Positions 9,791 through 18,722 of a DNA stretch of 64,000 nucleotides are shown here, one piece after another (position 1 is the first letter of the stretch; the number at the start of each line of letters is the position of its first letter). The position numbers were made by a program, and so were the translations under genes. Location of the stretch: contig JAUIDN010000002.1 of assembly GCA_030428615.1 (NCBI GenBank), positions 310,001 through 374,000 on the forward strand, in the 5' to 3' direction. Under the pieces are notes generated by a model. It was not told the origin of the DNA. It searched no databases and worked only from the letters and a program-made list of their open reading frames with translations. This DNA comes from Alphaproteobacteria bacterium. GTDB lineage: Bacteria; Pseudomonadota; Alphaproteobacteria; Sphingomonadales; Emcibacteraceae.

Positions 9791-10546
9791 TTATGCCGCA
9801 CTCTCATCAATACCGAGACCGGCATACCCGTCTTTTTCAAGGACGTGAGCCAGACTTTTATCACCTGACTTCACAATCCTGCCATCTGAAAGCACATGGA
9901 CGAAATCCGGTATCACATAATCCAGCAACCGCTGGTAATGGGTGATCACCAATATCGCCTTTTCAGGGCTGCGCATTCTATTGATACCATCGGCAACAAT
10001 TCGAAGTGCATCAATATCAAGACCGCTGTCCGTTTCATCAAGTACCGCAAAAACCGGATCAAGCATGGCCATTTGCACCATTTCATTTCGTTTCTTTTCC
10101 CCCCCGGAAAAACCGACATTCACAGCACGCTTCAGCATTTCCGGGTCCATTTCAAGTTCGGCCGCTTTGGCGCGAATGAGTTTCAGAAAATCCACCGCCG
10201 CCATCTCCTCTTCACCGCGATACTTCCGGATAGAATTAATAGCGGCCTTCAAGAAGTTCATATTGGATACACCGGGTATTTCTACAGGGTATTGAAAACC
10301 CAGGAAGACGCCTTCCGCCGCGCGTTCATTAGCTTCAAGTTCAAGAAAATTCTTACCCTTGAAAGTTATGGACCCTTCGGTTATTTCATAACCTTCTTTC
10401 CCACAAATAGCATATGATAATGTTGATTTACCGGCACCATTCGGGCCCATGATAGCATGAACCTCCCCGGCATTAATGGTAAGGTTCAAGCCTTTTAGAA
10501 TTTCTTTTCCGCCGACTTCGACATGTAAGTTTTTGATTTCTAACAT
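9791..10546 (-). CDS. sufC: SUF system ATPase SufC
   Basis: ABC-type ATPase of the SufBC2D complex, cytosolic. Walker A is GPNGAGKST (about residues 34-42), the family-specific signature is GFSGGEKKRNEM, and Walker B with the extended D-loop is AVLDETDSGLDIDAL; the switch histidine is in ITHYQRLL. Length of 251 residues is standard. It lies between sufB and sufD on the same strand. Confidence 0.98.
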   Translation of the reverse strand: MLEIKNLHVEVGGKEILKGLNLTINAGEVHAIMGPNGAGKSTLSYAICGKEGYEITEGSITFKGKNFLELEANERAAEGVFLGFQYPVEIPGVSNMNFLKAAINSIRKYRGEEEMAAVDFLKLIRAKAAELEMDPEMLKRAVNVGFSGGEKKRNEMVQMAMLDPVFAVLDETDSGLDIDALRIVADGINRMRSPEKAILVITHYQRLLDYVIPDFVHVLSDGRIVKSGDKSLAHVLEKDGYAGLGIDESAA

Positions 10547-10564
10547 TTTTTCGTTCCCGTTGGC

Positions 10565-12019
10565 TTAGCCAACACTTCCTTCCAAACTAATTCCTAATAA
10601 TTTCTGCGCCTCAACCGCGAATTCCATTGGCAGTTGCTGCATTACTTCCTTGCAAAACCCGTTGACAATAAGTGACACCGATTCCTCAACATCAAGCCCG
10701 CGTTGAAGGCAGTAAAAAAGCTGTTCATCACTGATTTTTGATGTTGTTGCTTCGTGCTCAATCTGGGCCGTTGGATTTTTCACTTCTATATAGGGGACAG
10801 TGTGCGCCCCACATTCGTCGCCGATCAGCAAACTGTCACACTGGGTAAAGTTGCGTGTATTTTCCGCGTTCGGCATAACTTTTACCAGCCCGCGATAAAC
10901 ATTCTGCGCCTTGCCGGCCGATATCCCTTTTGAAATTATCGTGCTGGAAGTGTCTTTACCAATATGGATCATTTTTGTGCCGGTATCGGCTTGCTGGAAA
11001 TTGTTGGTGATTGCCACAGAATAAAATTCACCAACAGATCCATCCCCCTGCAATATGCAGCTTGGGTATTTCCAGGTGATGGCGGACCCCGTCTCCACCT
11101 GTGTCCAGGAAACTTTGGAATTCGTACCGCGACAAGCCGCACGCTTGGTGACAAAATTATAAATTCCGCCTTTTCCGTCCTTGTCCCCCGGATACCAATT
11201 TTGGACCGTCGAATATTTTATTTCCGCCTCTTCAAGTGCTATCAATTCAACCACCGCCGCGTGCAATTGATTTTCATCCCGCATTGGTGCGGTGCATCCT
11301 TCAAGGTAAGAGACATACGATTCATCATCAGCAATGATAAGTGTTCTTTCAAATTGACCGGTGTTTGCTTCATTGATCCTGAAATAGGTACTTAATTCCA
11401 TTGGGCATCGAACCCCTTTTGGAATATAGACAAACGTACCATCCGTAAATACGGCACTGTTGAGCGCGGCGTAGAAATTATCCGCTGCCGGCACCACAGA
11501 GCCAAGATATTTTCTCATAAGGTCCGGATAATCCCTTGCCGCTTCGGAAATTGAGCAAAAAATAACCCCTTTTTCCTTCAGCGTTTCGCGGAAGGTTGTT
11601 GCAACGGATACACTGTCAAAAACAACATCCACCGCCACACCGGCAAGAACTTCCTGTTCCTGCAGGGATATACCAAGTTTTTCATAAGTTCTGAGCAGCT
11701 CCGGATCAACTTCATCAAGACTTTTTGGCCTGTCATCCGAAGATTTTGGTGCCGCATAATAATATATGTCCTGAAAATCCGGTTTTTTATAGTCAAGCAT
11801 TGCCCATTCCGGTTCTTCCATCGTGAGCCAGTGACGATAGGCTTTCAGCCGCCAATCAAGAAGCCATTCCGGTTCCTCTTTTTTCGCAGAGATAAATCGG
11901 ATAACATCTTCATTCAGCCCCTTTGGGGCCTTTACCATTTCAATGTCGGTTATAAATCCGTATTTATAATCACCCGACACTTTTTCAACTGTTTGTCTGG
12001 TCTCCACTGTGCTGACCAT
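10565..12019 (-). CDS. sufB: Fe-S cluster scaffold protein SufB
   Basis: A 484-residue SufB, the main scaffold on which Fe-S clusters form before transfer. Landmarks include [47 protein letters not shown], and the C-terminal [20 protein letters not shown] containing the conserved cysteine. A perfect AAGGAG Shine-Dalgarno lies six bases before the ATG. It is the first structural gene of the operon, ten bases after the Rrf2-type regulator. Confidence 0.98.
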   Translation of the reverse strand: MVSTVETRQTVEKVSGDYKYGFITDIEMVKAPKGLNEDVIRFISAKKEEPEWLLDWRLKAYRHWLTMEEPEWAMLDYKKPDFQDIYYYAAPKSSDDRPKSLDEVDPELLRTYEKLGISLQEQEVLAGVAVDVVFDSVSVATTFRETLKEKGVIFCSISEAARDYPDLMRKYLGSVVPAADNFYAALNSAVFTDGTFVYIPKGVRCPMELSTYFRINEANTGQFERTLIIADDESYVSYLEGCTAPMRDENQLHAAVVELIALEEAEIKYSTVQNWYPGDKDGKGGIYNFVTKRAACRGTNSKVSWTQVETGSAITWKYPSCILQGDGSVGEFYSVAITNNFQQADTGTKMIHIGKDTSSTIISKGISAGKAQNVYRGLVKVMPNAENTRNFTQCDSLLIGDECGAHTVPYIEVKNPTAQIEHEATTSKISDEQLFYCLQRGLDVEESVSLIVNGFCKEVMQQLPMEFAVEAQKLLGISLEGSVG

Positions 12020-12029
12020 TTCGCACTCC

Positions 12030-12488
12030 TTAGCTTTTAGCCCCGGTTATCGTTTCTTCTTCCGATTTGGGAAAAAAGTCATAGGGCTTCGTTACCATTT
12101 CTGAAAGCGACACATTATTAAGTGCTTCATAAACGGCCTGGTTTATTTTATCCCATTTGCTTTTAGTCATGCAGACGGGTTCATAATCACAGCAAGTATC
12201 TTCAACACTCAGACAGTTTGTCAATTGCACTGGCCCGTCCACCGCTTCTACAATATCGGCGATCGAAATATCTTCTTTTTCATTATTCATGGAAAATCCA
12301 CCACCGATTCCGCGATGCGAGGTAAGCAAGTTCGCTTTAGCCATCTTACCAAGGATTTTACTCACCGTTGGTTGCGGCACCCTTGTTTCCGCATTAAGAC
12401 TTGATGCCGTGTGGATATCGTCCGGGCGCGCGGCGATTGTGCTCATCAATACGACGGCATAATCTGCTAGATTTGATAATTTAATCAT
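12030..12488 (-). CDS. Rrf2-family iron-sulfur regulator of the suf operon (IscR/SufR-like)
   Basis: A 152-residue Rrf2-family winged-helix regulator. The N-terminus ([12 protein letters not shown]) and the recognition region ([20 protein letters not shown]) match the DNA-binding domain. Cysteines at 92, 99, 100 and 106 (in [16 protein letters not shown]) sit where IscR binds its [2Fe-2S] cluster. It heads the suf operon, so Fe-S-responsive control of sufBCDST, and of itself through the palindrome at 12562-12578, is inferred. It is called IscR or SufR by context; which name fits best is not certain. Confidence 0.92.
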   Translation of the reverse strand: MIKLSNLADYAVVLMSTIAARPDDIHTASSLNAETRVPQPTVSKILGKMAKANLLTSHRGIGGGFSMNNEKEDISIADIVEAVDGPVQLTNCLSVEDTCCDYEPVCMTKSKWDKINQAVYEALNNVSLSEMVTKPYDFFPKSEEETITGAKS

Positions 12489-12523
12489 CGAACACCCTCC
12501 GAATAATCGCTCACATTTCGACT

Positions 12524-12554
12524 ATTACATGGTGTCGTTGAACGGATTTGTCAA
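12524..12554 (-). promoter_or_regulatory. Candidate sigma-70 promoter of the suf operon
   Basis: On the minus strand an exact TTGACA (12549-12554) is followed, after 18-19 bases, by ATGTAA/TGTAAT (12524-12530) as a possible -10 element. It lies just upstream of the regulator start and downstream of the 17-bp palindrome. The spacing is a little long. Confidence 0.45.
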
Positions 12555-12561
12555 CATAAAT

Positions 12562-12578
12562 AAGACTAATTTAGTCTT
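12562..12578. promoter_or_regulatory. 17-bp perfect palindrome, candidate operator upstream of suf operon
   Basis: AAGACTAA-T-TTAGTCTT is a perfect 8-1-8 inverted repeat in the parB-to-regulator gap, seven bases upstream of the candidate -35. Rrf2-family and iron-responsive regulators bind dyads of this size, so autoregulation of the suf operon is the natural reading. Its one-base centre makes it a poor RNA hairpin, which argues against a terminator for parB. Confidence 0.6.
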
Positions 12579-12610
12579 TTTTACTAAATTATTGAAAAAC
12601 AACCAACTTA

Positions 12611-13549
12611 TTAAGAATCATTATTAAGTTTTGTGCAAATATCGTCCAGTTGTTCAAGGGTTTTATAGTGAATCTTGAGGACCCCCGCCTCGCCGCCAGA
12701 AGACTCGAGTTCTATCTTTAAACCAACCGCTGCGGAAAGCTCATTTTCAAACGCTTCCATATCCGCATCTTTTTGTGATGCCTTACCGGGACCGCCCGTT
12801 TTGTTTTTATCTCCACCTTCTTTTTTTGACTTTGCGAGTTGCTCCGTCTGACGAACGCTTAAGCCATCGCGCACCACCATCTTTGCCAGAGCCTCCGGAT
12901 CCTCCGCCGTTATTAACGCACGCGCGTGCCCCATACTTAACTGGCCATCACGCATCAATTTTTGAACCCCGCCCGGCAACGACAGAAGCCGCAACATATT
13001 AGCAATATGGCTTCGGCTTTTTCCAACGGCTTTGGCGAGCGCATTTTGTGTGTGCGAAAATTCATCCATCAGTCTTTGAAATCCAAGCGCTTCCTCAATC
13101 GGGTTAAGGTCATGACGCTGAATATTTTCAATAATAGCTATTTCCAGCGCCTCTTCATCGGACATTTTCTTAATAACGACCGGCACATGATAAAGACCAG
13201 CGGCCTGTGCCGCGCGCCATCGGCGCTCACCAGCGACAATCTCATACTCATCGGGTCCTTTGGGGCGTACAAGTAACGGTTGGATAATACCTTTGGTTTT
13301 TACGGACTCAACGAGTTCATTGGCTTTATCATCATCAAAATAAATTCGCGGCTGGTAACTATTGGGCACCAGAAACTCTATCGGCAGTTCTCTGGCAGAT
13401 TTCGGACTTTCACCTTTTTCAGACACTGCCTTCACATCATCATAGGATGCTTCACGGGTATTCATAAGTGATGATAGCCCCCTACCCAAACCCATTTTCG
13501 GGGCGGCGGCTTTCCTTGGAGCTTTATTCTCTGTTTTATTTTGAGCCAT
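12611..13549 (-). CDS. parB: Chromosome partitioning protein ParB
   Basis: CTP-dependent DNA clamp that loads at parS and spreads. The 312-residue protein has a basic N-terminal tail leading to MGLGRGLSSLM (the ParA-interacting region), the CTP-binding segment with the arginine patch AGERRWRAA, the ENIQRHDLNPIEEA box, a helix-turn-helix (ALAKAVGKSRSHIANMLRLL) and a C-terminal dimerisation domain. It lies 37 bases downstream of parA. Two perfect target sites occur nearby, at 15004-15019 and 17061-17076. Confidence 0.97.
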   Translation of the reverse strand: MAQNKTENKAPRKAAAPKMGLGRGLSSLMNTREASYDDVKAVSEKGESPKSARELPIEFLVPNSYQPRIYFDDDKANELVESVKTKGIIQPLLVRPKGPDEYEIVAGERRWRAAQAAGLYHVPVVIKKMSDEEALEIAIIENIQRHDLNPIEEALGFQRLMDEFSHTQNALAKAVGKSRSHIANMLRLLSLPGGVQKLMRDGQLSMGHARALITAEDPEALAKMVVRDGLSVRQTEQLAKSKKEGGDKNKTGGPGKASQKDADMEAFENELSAAVGLKIELESSGGEAGVLKIHYKTLEQLDDICTKLNNDS

Positions 13550-13586
13550 TTACTATTAAGTCCTTGATTTTAAATAACTATTTTAG

Positions 13587-14402
13587 TTAAGCAGCCTTTG
13601 GCCTTCTTCTTCTCTTAAGCAGCTCTGCCGCCAACTCCAGATAAGCCCTGCTGCCGGCGCAGGCCAAATCATAAAGTAGAACAGGTTTACCATGGGATGG
13701 TGCCTCCGATACCCTGACATTCCGCGGGATAACCGTTTTAAAAACCTTGTCACCTAAATAATTTCTTACATCCGTCGCGACCTGCTCGGATAAATTATTG
13801 CGGGCGTCAAACATTGTCAAAATAATCCCACCGATTTCCAGACTGGGATTAAAGTTTGCTTTTACGGTTTCAATCGTTTGCAGCAGAAGGCTTAACCCTT
13901 CAAGCGCAAAAAATTCGCATTGCAGGGGCACAAGTACTGAATGAGCCGCCGCCAGGGTATTTAATGTCAGAAGATTAAGTGACGGCGGACAATCGATCAA
14001 AACATAATCATAATTTTCGAGTACCGGGTCACGGAAAGCACGCCGCAACCTAAATGTACGCTGTTCCGCATCCACAAGTTCGAGTTCCGCTCCCGTAAGA
14101 TCAATGGTCGAGGGGACAAGATCCAGTTTTGGTACAATGGTCTTGACAATTGCCTCCTCCAAAGAAACCTCCCCCATGATTACTTCATAACTGCTGTGGG
14201 CGCGATCATTGCGTTCCCGGCCTAGTCCAGTGCTTGCGTTACCCTGTGGGTCCATATCGATGATCAAAACATTCTTTTTGGTCGCCGCAAGAGCGGTTGC
14301 AAGATTAATTGTGGTGGTGGTTTTCCCAACGCCGCCCTTCTGGTTGGCAACGGCAATAATTTCCGGCTGACGATTTGCCGCAGATGACTCTGTGGATAAC
14401 AT
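13587..14402 (-). CDS. parA: Chromosome partitioning ATPase ParA (Soj)
   Basis: Walker-type ATPase that moves ParB-parS complexes. The deviant Walker A KGGVGKTTT occurs at about residues 20-28, followed by DMDPQGNASTG and the Walker B-like IDCPPSLNLLT. Length (271) is normal. The start codon is notable: read on the minus strand, ATG is immediately preceded by and followed by TTATCCACA, so the second to fourth codons (Leu-Ser-Thr) are themselves a DnaA box. A GGAG element lies ten bases upstream of the ATG, supporting this start. Confidence 0.97.
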   Translation of the reverse strand: MLSTESSAANRQPEIIAVANQKGGVGKTTTTINLATALAATKKNVLIIDMDPQGNASTGLGRERNDRAHSSYEVIMGEVSLEEAIVKTIVPKLDLVPSTIDLTGAELELVDAEQRTFRLRRAFRDPVLENYDYVLIDCPPSLNLLTLNTLAAAHSVLVPLQCEFFALEGLSLLLQTIETVKANFNPSLEIGGIILTMFDARNNLSEQVATDVRNYLGDKVFKTVIPRNVRVSEAPSHGKPVLLYDLACAGSRAYLELAAELLKRRRRPKAA

Positions 14403-14411
14403 TGTGGATAA
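14391..14411 (-). promoter_or_regulatory. Two perfect DnaA boxes flanking the parA start codon
   Basis: TTATCCACA occurs at 14403-14411 and again at 14391-14399 on the minus strand, separated only by the ATG of parA. Both match the consensus DnaA box exactly and are in the same orientation, 12 bases apart. Binding here would cover the translation start and probably the early transcribed region. Regulation of parA by DnaA, or titration of DnaA, is inferred and not shown. Confidence 0.75.
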
Positions 14412-14439
14412 ACTCCATCCTCATTTATTATTTATTTGA

Positions 14440-15063
14440 TTAGTAACCCTTTATTTCACTTAGAGAAAGGATCATACCTGATTCTTCGCTTTTACTTGTG
14501 TATTTTTTTACCTTAAAACCCCATTTTTTTGAAGCATCAAGAATTTCGGCATCTGCCTTTTCGCCCTTAAGAAAAAGACATCTCGTTTTCGGGCCAATAA
14601 ACCTGTGGCTAAAACCGAGTAATTTATCAAGGTCTGCGCATGCCCTTGAAGTAATCAGATCGACAGGAAATGGTGTCAAATTCTCGATCCTTTCATTATG
14701 TACAACCGCATCACAACCGGTATTTTGTATAACCTGCTTCATAAAGGAACATTTTTTGCCGACGCTTTCCACAAGATGCACCTTCCCGGCCCCAAGGACC
14801 GAAAGAACCAATCCCGGAAAACCGGCACCACTTCCAAAATCAAGTATCGAAAGATCGCTATCGCCGGGTTTTATATAGTCCATCAATTGCGCGCTATCAT
14901 AAAAATGCCGCCGCCACATATCTTCTAATGTACTGCTACTGACCAGATTTATTGATTTCTGCCATTTTTTCAGCATTTCTGAATAAATTTTTAGCTTCTC
15001 CAGTGTTTCACGTGAAACATCGGTACTTTTTTTGAATTCATCAGGCGTCATAATACTGGTCAT
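14440..15063 (-). CDS. rsmG: 16S rRNA (guanine-N7) methyltransferase RsmG
   Basis: SAM-dependent methyltransferase that modifies G527 of 16S rRNA in E. coli; formerly GidB. The SAM-binding loop is LDFGSGAGFPGLVLSV, at about residues 72-87. ITSRACADLDKLL and the GEKADAE region also fit the family. Length is 207 residues. The N-terminal peptide DVSRETLEK is encoded by DNA containing a perfect parS site. Its ATG overlaps the mnmG stop by one base. Confidence 0.95.
   Translation of the reverse strand: MTSIMTPDEFKKSTDVSRETLEKLKIYSEMLKKWQKSINLVSSSTLEDMWRRHFYDSAQLMDYIKPGDSDLSILDFGSGAGFPGLVLSVLGAGKVHLVESVGKKCSFMKQVIQNTGCDAVVHNERIENLTPFPVDLITSRACADLDKLLGFSHRFIGPKTRCLFLKGEKADAEILDASKKWGFKVKKYTSKSEESGMILSLSEIKGY
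15004..15019. promoter_or_regulatory. parS centromere site within rsmG
   Basis: TGTTTCACGTGAAACA is an exact match to the 16-bp palindromic parS bound by chromosomal ParB. It lies inside the rsmG coding sequence, where it encodes the Val-Ser-Arg-Glu-Thr stretch. Confidence 0.93.
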
Positions 15064-16946
15064 CAGGCGCTTGCTTTCTTGTCTTTTCTTTTGACATGAC
15101 GAAGAAGCGCGGTGAGAGCCGCTGGTGTCACTCCGGATATCCTCGCTGCCGCCCCAAGGGTTGCTGGCTTGGCGCGATCAAGCTTTTCCCGTACTTCGTT
15201 GGAAAGACCACCGATAGTGTTATAATCAAGATCCGGCGAAAGCAGTAGTTTTTCATCCTTTCGAAACGCGAGAATGTCGGCTTCCTGCCTCTCAAGATAA
15301 CCGCTGTAAGTCGCATCAATCACCAGCTGCTCAATAATATCTTCCGGGATTTCCTTTAAGTCCGGCCAAATATCCGTGATCTGATCAAAGGCGACTGACG
15401 GATAAGACAATAATGTTTTGGCGGACCTCTTAACGCCGTCTTTATTTATTTTCAAACCGTATTTTGCCGCTTCGTTGGGGCTGATGGATAGTTCGTCCAT
15501 CTTTTTCCCATGCGATGACAACAGAGCCATCTTTTTTTCAAATGCCCCTTTACGTTCACTGCCGACCAGCCCGAGCTCAATACCCAGTCCCGTCAATCTT
15601 TGATCCGCATTATCGGCACGCAGTTTTAATCTATACTCCGCACGGGACGTAAACATCCGATACGGTTCTTTTGTACCCTTTGTAACGAGGTCATCGATCA
15701 TCACTCCGATATAGGCGTCCGCCCTATCAAGGAGGAATATATCCTGGCCCCCAGCGGACCGTGCGGCATTGATGCCTGCCATTAAACCCTGTGCCGCCGC
15801 CTCCTCGTATCCGGTGGTGCCATTGATTTGCCCGGCGAGGTAGAGACCCTTTATCTTTTTTGTTTCGAGCGTCGCGAGCAGTTCCTGCGGATTGACGTAG
15901 TCATATTCAATGGCATAACCCGGCTGTAGTATTTCAACATTTTCTAGTCCGGCGATTGACCGTACATAAGCTTCCTGAACATCGACGGGAAGTGATGTTG
16001 AAATCCCGTTAGGATAGACGGTATCCGTATCCAGCCCTTCCGGTTCCAGAAATATCTGATGCGAGCTTTTATCTTTAAACCGCACCACTTTATCTTCAAT
16101 GGACGGACAATATCTTGGTCCCGTCCCCTCTATATGCCCGGAATACATGGCCGACCTATGGAGATTGTCGAGAATTATCTGATGGGTTTTTTCATTTGTA
16201 TAAGTGATATGGCAATCGATCTGCGGAACGTTAATCCCTTTATTCATAAAGGAAAATGGCACCGGCGGTGTGTCACCCGGCTGAACATCACATTGCTGCC
16301 AATTTATGGTTTTCCCGTTAAGCCGCGCCGGGGTGCCCGTTTTCAGCCGCGCTAACGTAAAACCAAATCGTTCCAGCGTATCTGAAAGCCCCAATGCCGG
16401 TGGTTCATTCTCACTGCGGATTGACTTTCTGCCAGCGGGTGTCCTTTGATCACCAATATGGATCATCCCCCGTAAAAATGTTCCCGTGGTCAGGATGACT
16501 TTTGAGCATTTAATTATTTCACCGCTTCCGGTCACCACTCCCGACAGACGATTATCATTTTCTTCGAAAATAAGATCCTCAACGGCGCTTTCCCTGATGG
16601 AAAGATTTGGGTAATCAGACAGTATTTCCTGCATATTTTGACGATATAAGGATCTGTCCGATTGGCACCTGGGGCCGCGTACTGCCGGCCCTTTGCGTCT
16701 ATTGAGCATACGAAACTGAATACCGGACGCATCAGCAACACGCCCCATAACCCCGTCAAGCGCGTCGATTTCTCTGACCAGATGCCCCTTACCCAGACCA
16801 CCAATGGCCGGATTGCATGACATTTCACCGATGGTTTCTTTCTTATGCGTCACCAGGAGCGTATTCGCGCCAAGCCGTGCAGAAGCTGCGGCCGCTTCAC
16901 AGCCCGCATGCCCACCCCCTATTACAATCACATCAAAATACGTCAT
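15063..16946 (-). CDS. mnmG: tRNA uridine-5-carboxymethylaminomethyl enzyme MnmG (GidA)
   Basis: FAD-dependent partner of MnmE that installs (carboxymethyl)aminomethyl groups on U34 of tRNAs. The FAD-binding motif [14 protein letters not shown] is at the N-terminus. Family signatures [15 protein letters not shown] and [21 protein letters not shown] are present, as is the C-terminal helical MnmE/tRNA-binding domain ([26 protein letters not shown]). Length is 627 residues. The codon before ATG 16946 is TTG, so the ATG is taken as start. It lies between mnmE and rsmG. Confidence 0.98.
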   Translation of the reverse strand: MTYFDVIVIGGGHAGCEAAAASARLGANTLLVTHKKETIGEMSCNPAIGGLGKGHLVREIDALDGVMGRVADASGIQFRMLNRRKGPAVRGPRCQSDRSLYRQNMQEILSDYPNLSIRESAVEDLIFEENDNRLSGVVTGSGEIIKCSKVILTTGTFLRGMIHIGDQRTPAGRKSIRSENEPPALGLSDTLERFGFTLARLKTGTPARLNGKTINWQQCDVQPGDTPPVPFSFMNKGINVPQIDCHITYTNEKTHQIILDNLHRSAMYSGHIEGTGPRYCPSIEDKVVRFKDKSSHQIFLEPEGLDTDTVYPNGISTSLPVDVQEAYVRSIAGLENVEILQPGYAIEYDYVNPQELLATLETKKIKGLYLAGQINGTTGYEEAAAQGLMAGINAARSAGGQDIFLLDRADAYIGVMIDDLVTKGTKEPYRMFTSRAEYRLKLRADNADQRLTGLGIELGLVGSERKGAFEKKMALLSSHGKKMDELSISPNEAAKYGLKINKDGVKRSAKTLLSYPSVAFDQITDIWPDLKEIPEDIIEQLVIDATYSGYLERQEADILAFRKDEKLLLSPDLDYNTIGGLSNEVREKLDRAKPATLGAAARISGVTPAALTALLRHVKRKDKKASA

Positions 16947-17060
16947 CAAATTACTTTGCAGGTCCGTTAAAAAGTAAGCCGGACTCTAAGGATTAGCTTT
17001 CGTAATGTCAAAGCGGAATTAGCGCCTATTTTAGAAATTTTCCCAATATCGGCCTATATA

Positions 17061-17076
17061 TGTTTCACGTGAAACA
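17061..17076. promoter_or_regulatory. Second parS centromere site, between mnmE and mnmG
   Basis: A second exact TGTTTCACGTGAAACA sits in the 150-bp mnmE-mnmG spacer, about 2.06 kb from the rsmG site. No further copy was found by eye in the window. Confidence 0.93.
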
Positions 17077-17096
17077 CTTTAAAGCATTTTTCCCTG

Positions 17097-18437
17097 CTAT
17101 TTGCCGATACAAAATTCATTAAATATCTTTTCGAGAACATCTTCAACATCAACGTGGCCGGTAATTTTTCCTATTTCCCTTGCCGCCATGCGAAGATCTT
17201 CGCTGAGAATTTCAAGTTCAAAATGATCCGCCTGAAGGAAACGCTCAAGATGGTCAAGCGCCGAAGACAACCCCGCCCTATGTCGTGTTCTTGTAATGGA
17301 TGGGGTTTCGGTGAGGTCCATGCGCTTTTCAACCTCCGCTTCAAATGCTTTCATAAAATCGCCAAGCCCCTTCCCTGTTTTCGCCGATATCGGCCAACTG
17401 CCGATCGAATTAGAAGGCCTTATTGCATCATCTATCGCGGTAGGCAGGTCACATTTATTAAATAAAATCATCGTATTTTCGTCAATATGATGATCAAGTT
17501 CAGCTAAAATATCTGTATTCTCACTGTTATCGATGATAACAATTTTCAAATCCGCTTCTCGCGCTTTTGCTTCTGCTCTTTTTATTCCTTCACGTTCAAT
17601 TGCATCGCCGCTACTTCTGATACCGGCCGTATCGACAATATTCACAGGAAAACCGGAAAGGTTCAAATGGACTTCAAGCAAATCTCTGGTAGTTCCCGCT
17701 ACGTCAGAAACAATAGCCACATCACGTTTGGACAAATAATTAAGTAGCGTAGATTTACCCGCGTTGGGTGCACCTAAAATCACCACTTGAAGGCCATGCC
17801 GTAAACGTTCTCCCCGATGGTTATCGGCAAGATGTTCATTTATTTCACGACGGAGCTTTGAAATTATAGGATGGATACGGTCGGTCACATCCTCCGGTAT
17901 TTCTTCATCAGAAAAATCAATGTCCGCTTCCAGATAAGCCATGGCACCGATAATTTCGGCGCGCCATCCTTCATAAAGAGCAGCAAGATCACCCCCCATT
18001 TGTCGTAAAGCCTGTCGGCGCTGGCCCTCCGTTTCCGCATTAATCAGATCGGCCAAACCTTCCGCTGCGGTAAGATCCATTTTTCCGTTATCAAACGCCC
18101 GCCGTGTAAATTCACCGGCTTCGGCACTTCGCAGATTTTTGATTTTTGAGAGAGCCTCTAAAAAACCTGCCACAACGGCATACCCCCCATGAATATGGAA
18201 TTCGGCAACATCTTCACCGGTAAAACTATTTGGCGAGGGAAAAAAAATCACCAGCCCTTTATCTATCTTCTCCCCCGACACCGGATCATAAAACCAACTC
18301 AAGGTCGCTTGTCTGGGCTTAGGATAATTCTTATTTTGTGTCAGCAAAAGAACGGCTGATTTCACATCCGGCCCGGACAGACGAATAACGCCAACGCCGG
18401 CTCGTCCTTTTCCACTTGATAACGCAAAAATGGTCAT
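17097..18437 (-). CDS. mnmE: tRNA modification GTPase MnmE (TrmE)
   Basis: Potassium-activated GTPase acting with MnmG on U34. The N-terminal formyl-THF-binding domain spans about residues 1-118 (FALSSGKGRAGVGVIRLSGP). The G domain has GAPNAGKSTLL (about 220), a DTAGIR switch region and NKCDL. The C-terminal CIGK closes the protein and contains the catalytic cysteine of the family. Length is 446 residues. Confidence 0.97.
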   Translation of the reverse strand: MTIFALSSGKGRAGVGVIRLSGPDVKSAVLLLTQNKNYPKPRQATLSWFYDPVSGEKIDKGLVIFFPSPNSFTGEDVAEFHIHGGYAVVAGFLEALSKIKNLRSAEAGEFTRRAFDNGKMDLTAAEGLADLINAETEGQRRQALRQMGGDLAALYEGWRAEIIGAMAYLEADIDFSDEEIPEDVTDRIHPIISKLRREINEHLADNHRGERLRHGLQVVILGAPNAGKSTLLNYLSKRDVAIVSDVAGTTRDLLEVHLNLSGFPVNIVDTAGIRSSGDAIEREGIKRAEAKAREADLKIVIIDNSENTDILAELDHHIDENTMILFNKCDLPTAIDDAIRPSNSIGSWPISAKTGKGLGDFMKAFEAEVEKRMDLTETPSITRTRHRAGLSSALDHLERFLQADHFELEILSEDLRMAAREIGKITGHVDVEDVLEKIFNEFCIGK

Positions 18438-18654
18438 ATGATTTTACCATATTTTTAAAAAGTTAGTCTTCAATATTGCCCTATGCTATAACTCAGTCGG
18501 ATAGATAAAACCAACAAAAAAGAAGGACTCTCAAATCGCGAAGAAGGTCACATTATACGGCAATGATAATATGAAGGCCGCTGTAGCGTTCTTGTTTTTT
18601 GCAATTTATGAAGTTGTCTTTTTATAACCCATTGATTTTAAATATATTATTTAG

Positions 18655-18663
18655 TTATCCACA
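18655..18663 (+). promoter_or_regulatory. Isolated perfect DnaA box upstream of ogt
   Basis: TTATCCACA lies in the 285-bp mnmE-ogt intergenic gap, 60 bases before the ogt start. The rest of this gap is AT-rich. It also contains a short frame reading MKAAVAFLFFAIYEVVFL from 18571, which I do not consider a supported gene. Confidence 0.55.
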
Positions 18664-18722
18664 GGCTAAAAAGACAAATAATTTAACGGTCATTTTTTCT
18701 AATAAAAGGTGTTAAAAATTTA

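Noticed and set aside
12562-12578. Palindrome considered as a parB terminator
   Set aside because: A one-base loop cannot form a good hairpin, and on the parB (minus) strand the following sequence lacks a clean T-run; an operator is more likely.
18571-18627. Short plus-strand frame with a hydrophobic peptide (MKAAVAFLFFAIYEVVFL) between mnmE and ogt
   Set aside because: Only about 18 codons from its ATG, with no clear ribosome-binding site and no family resemblance; probably chance in AT-rich DNA.
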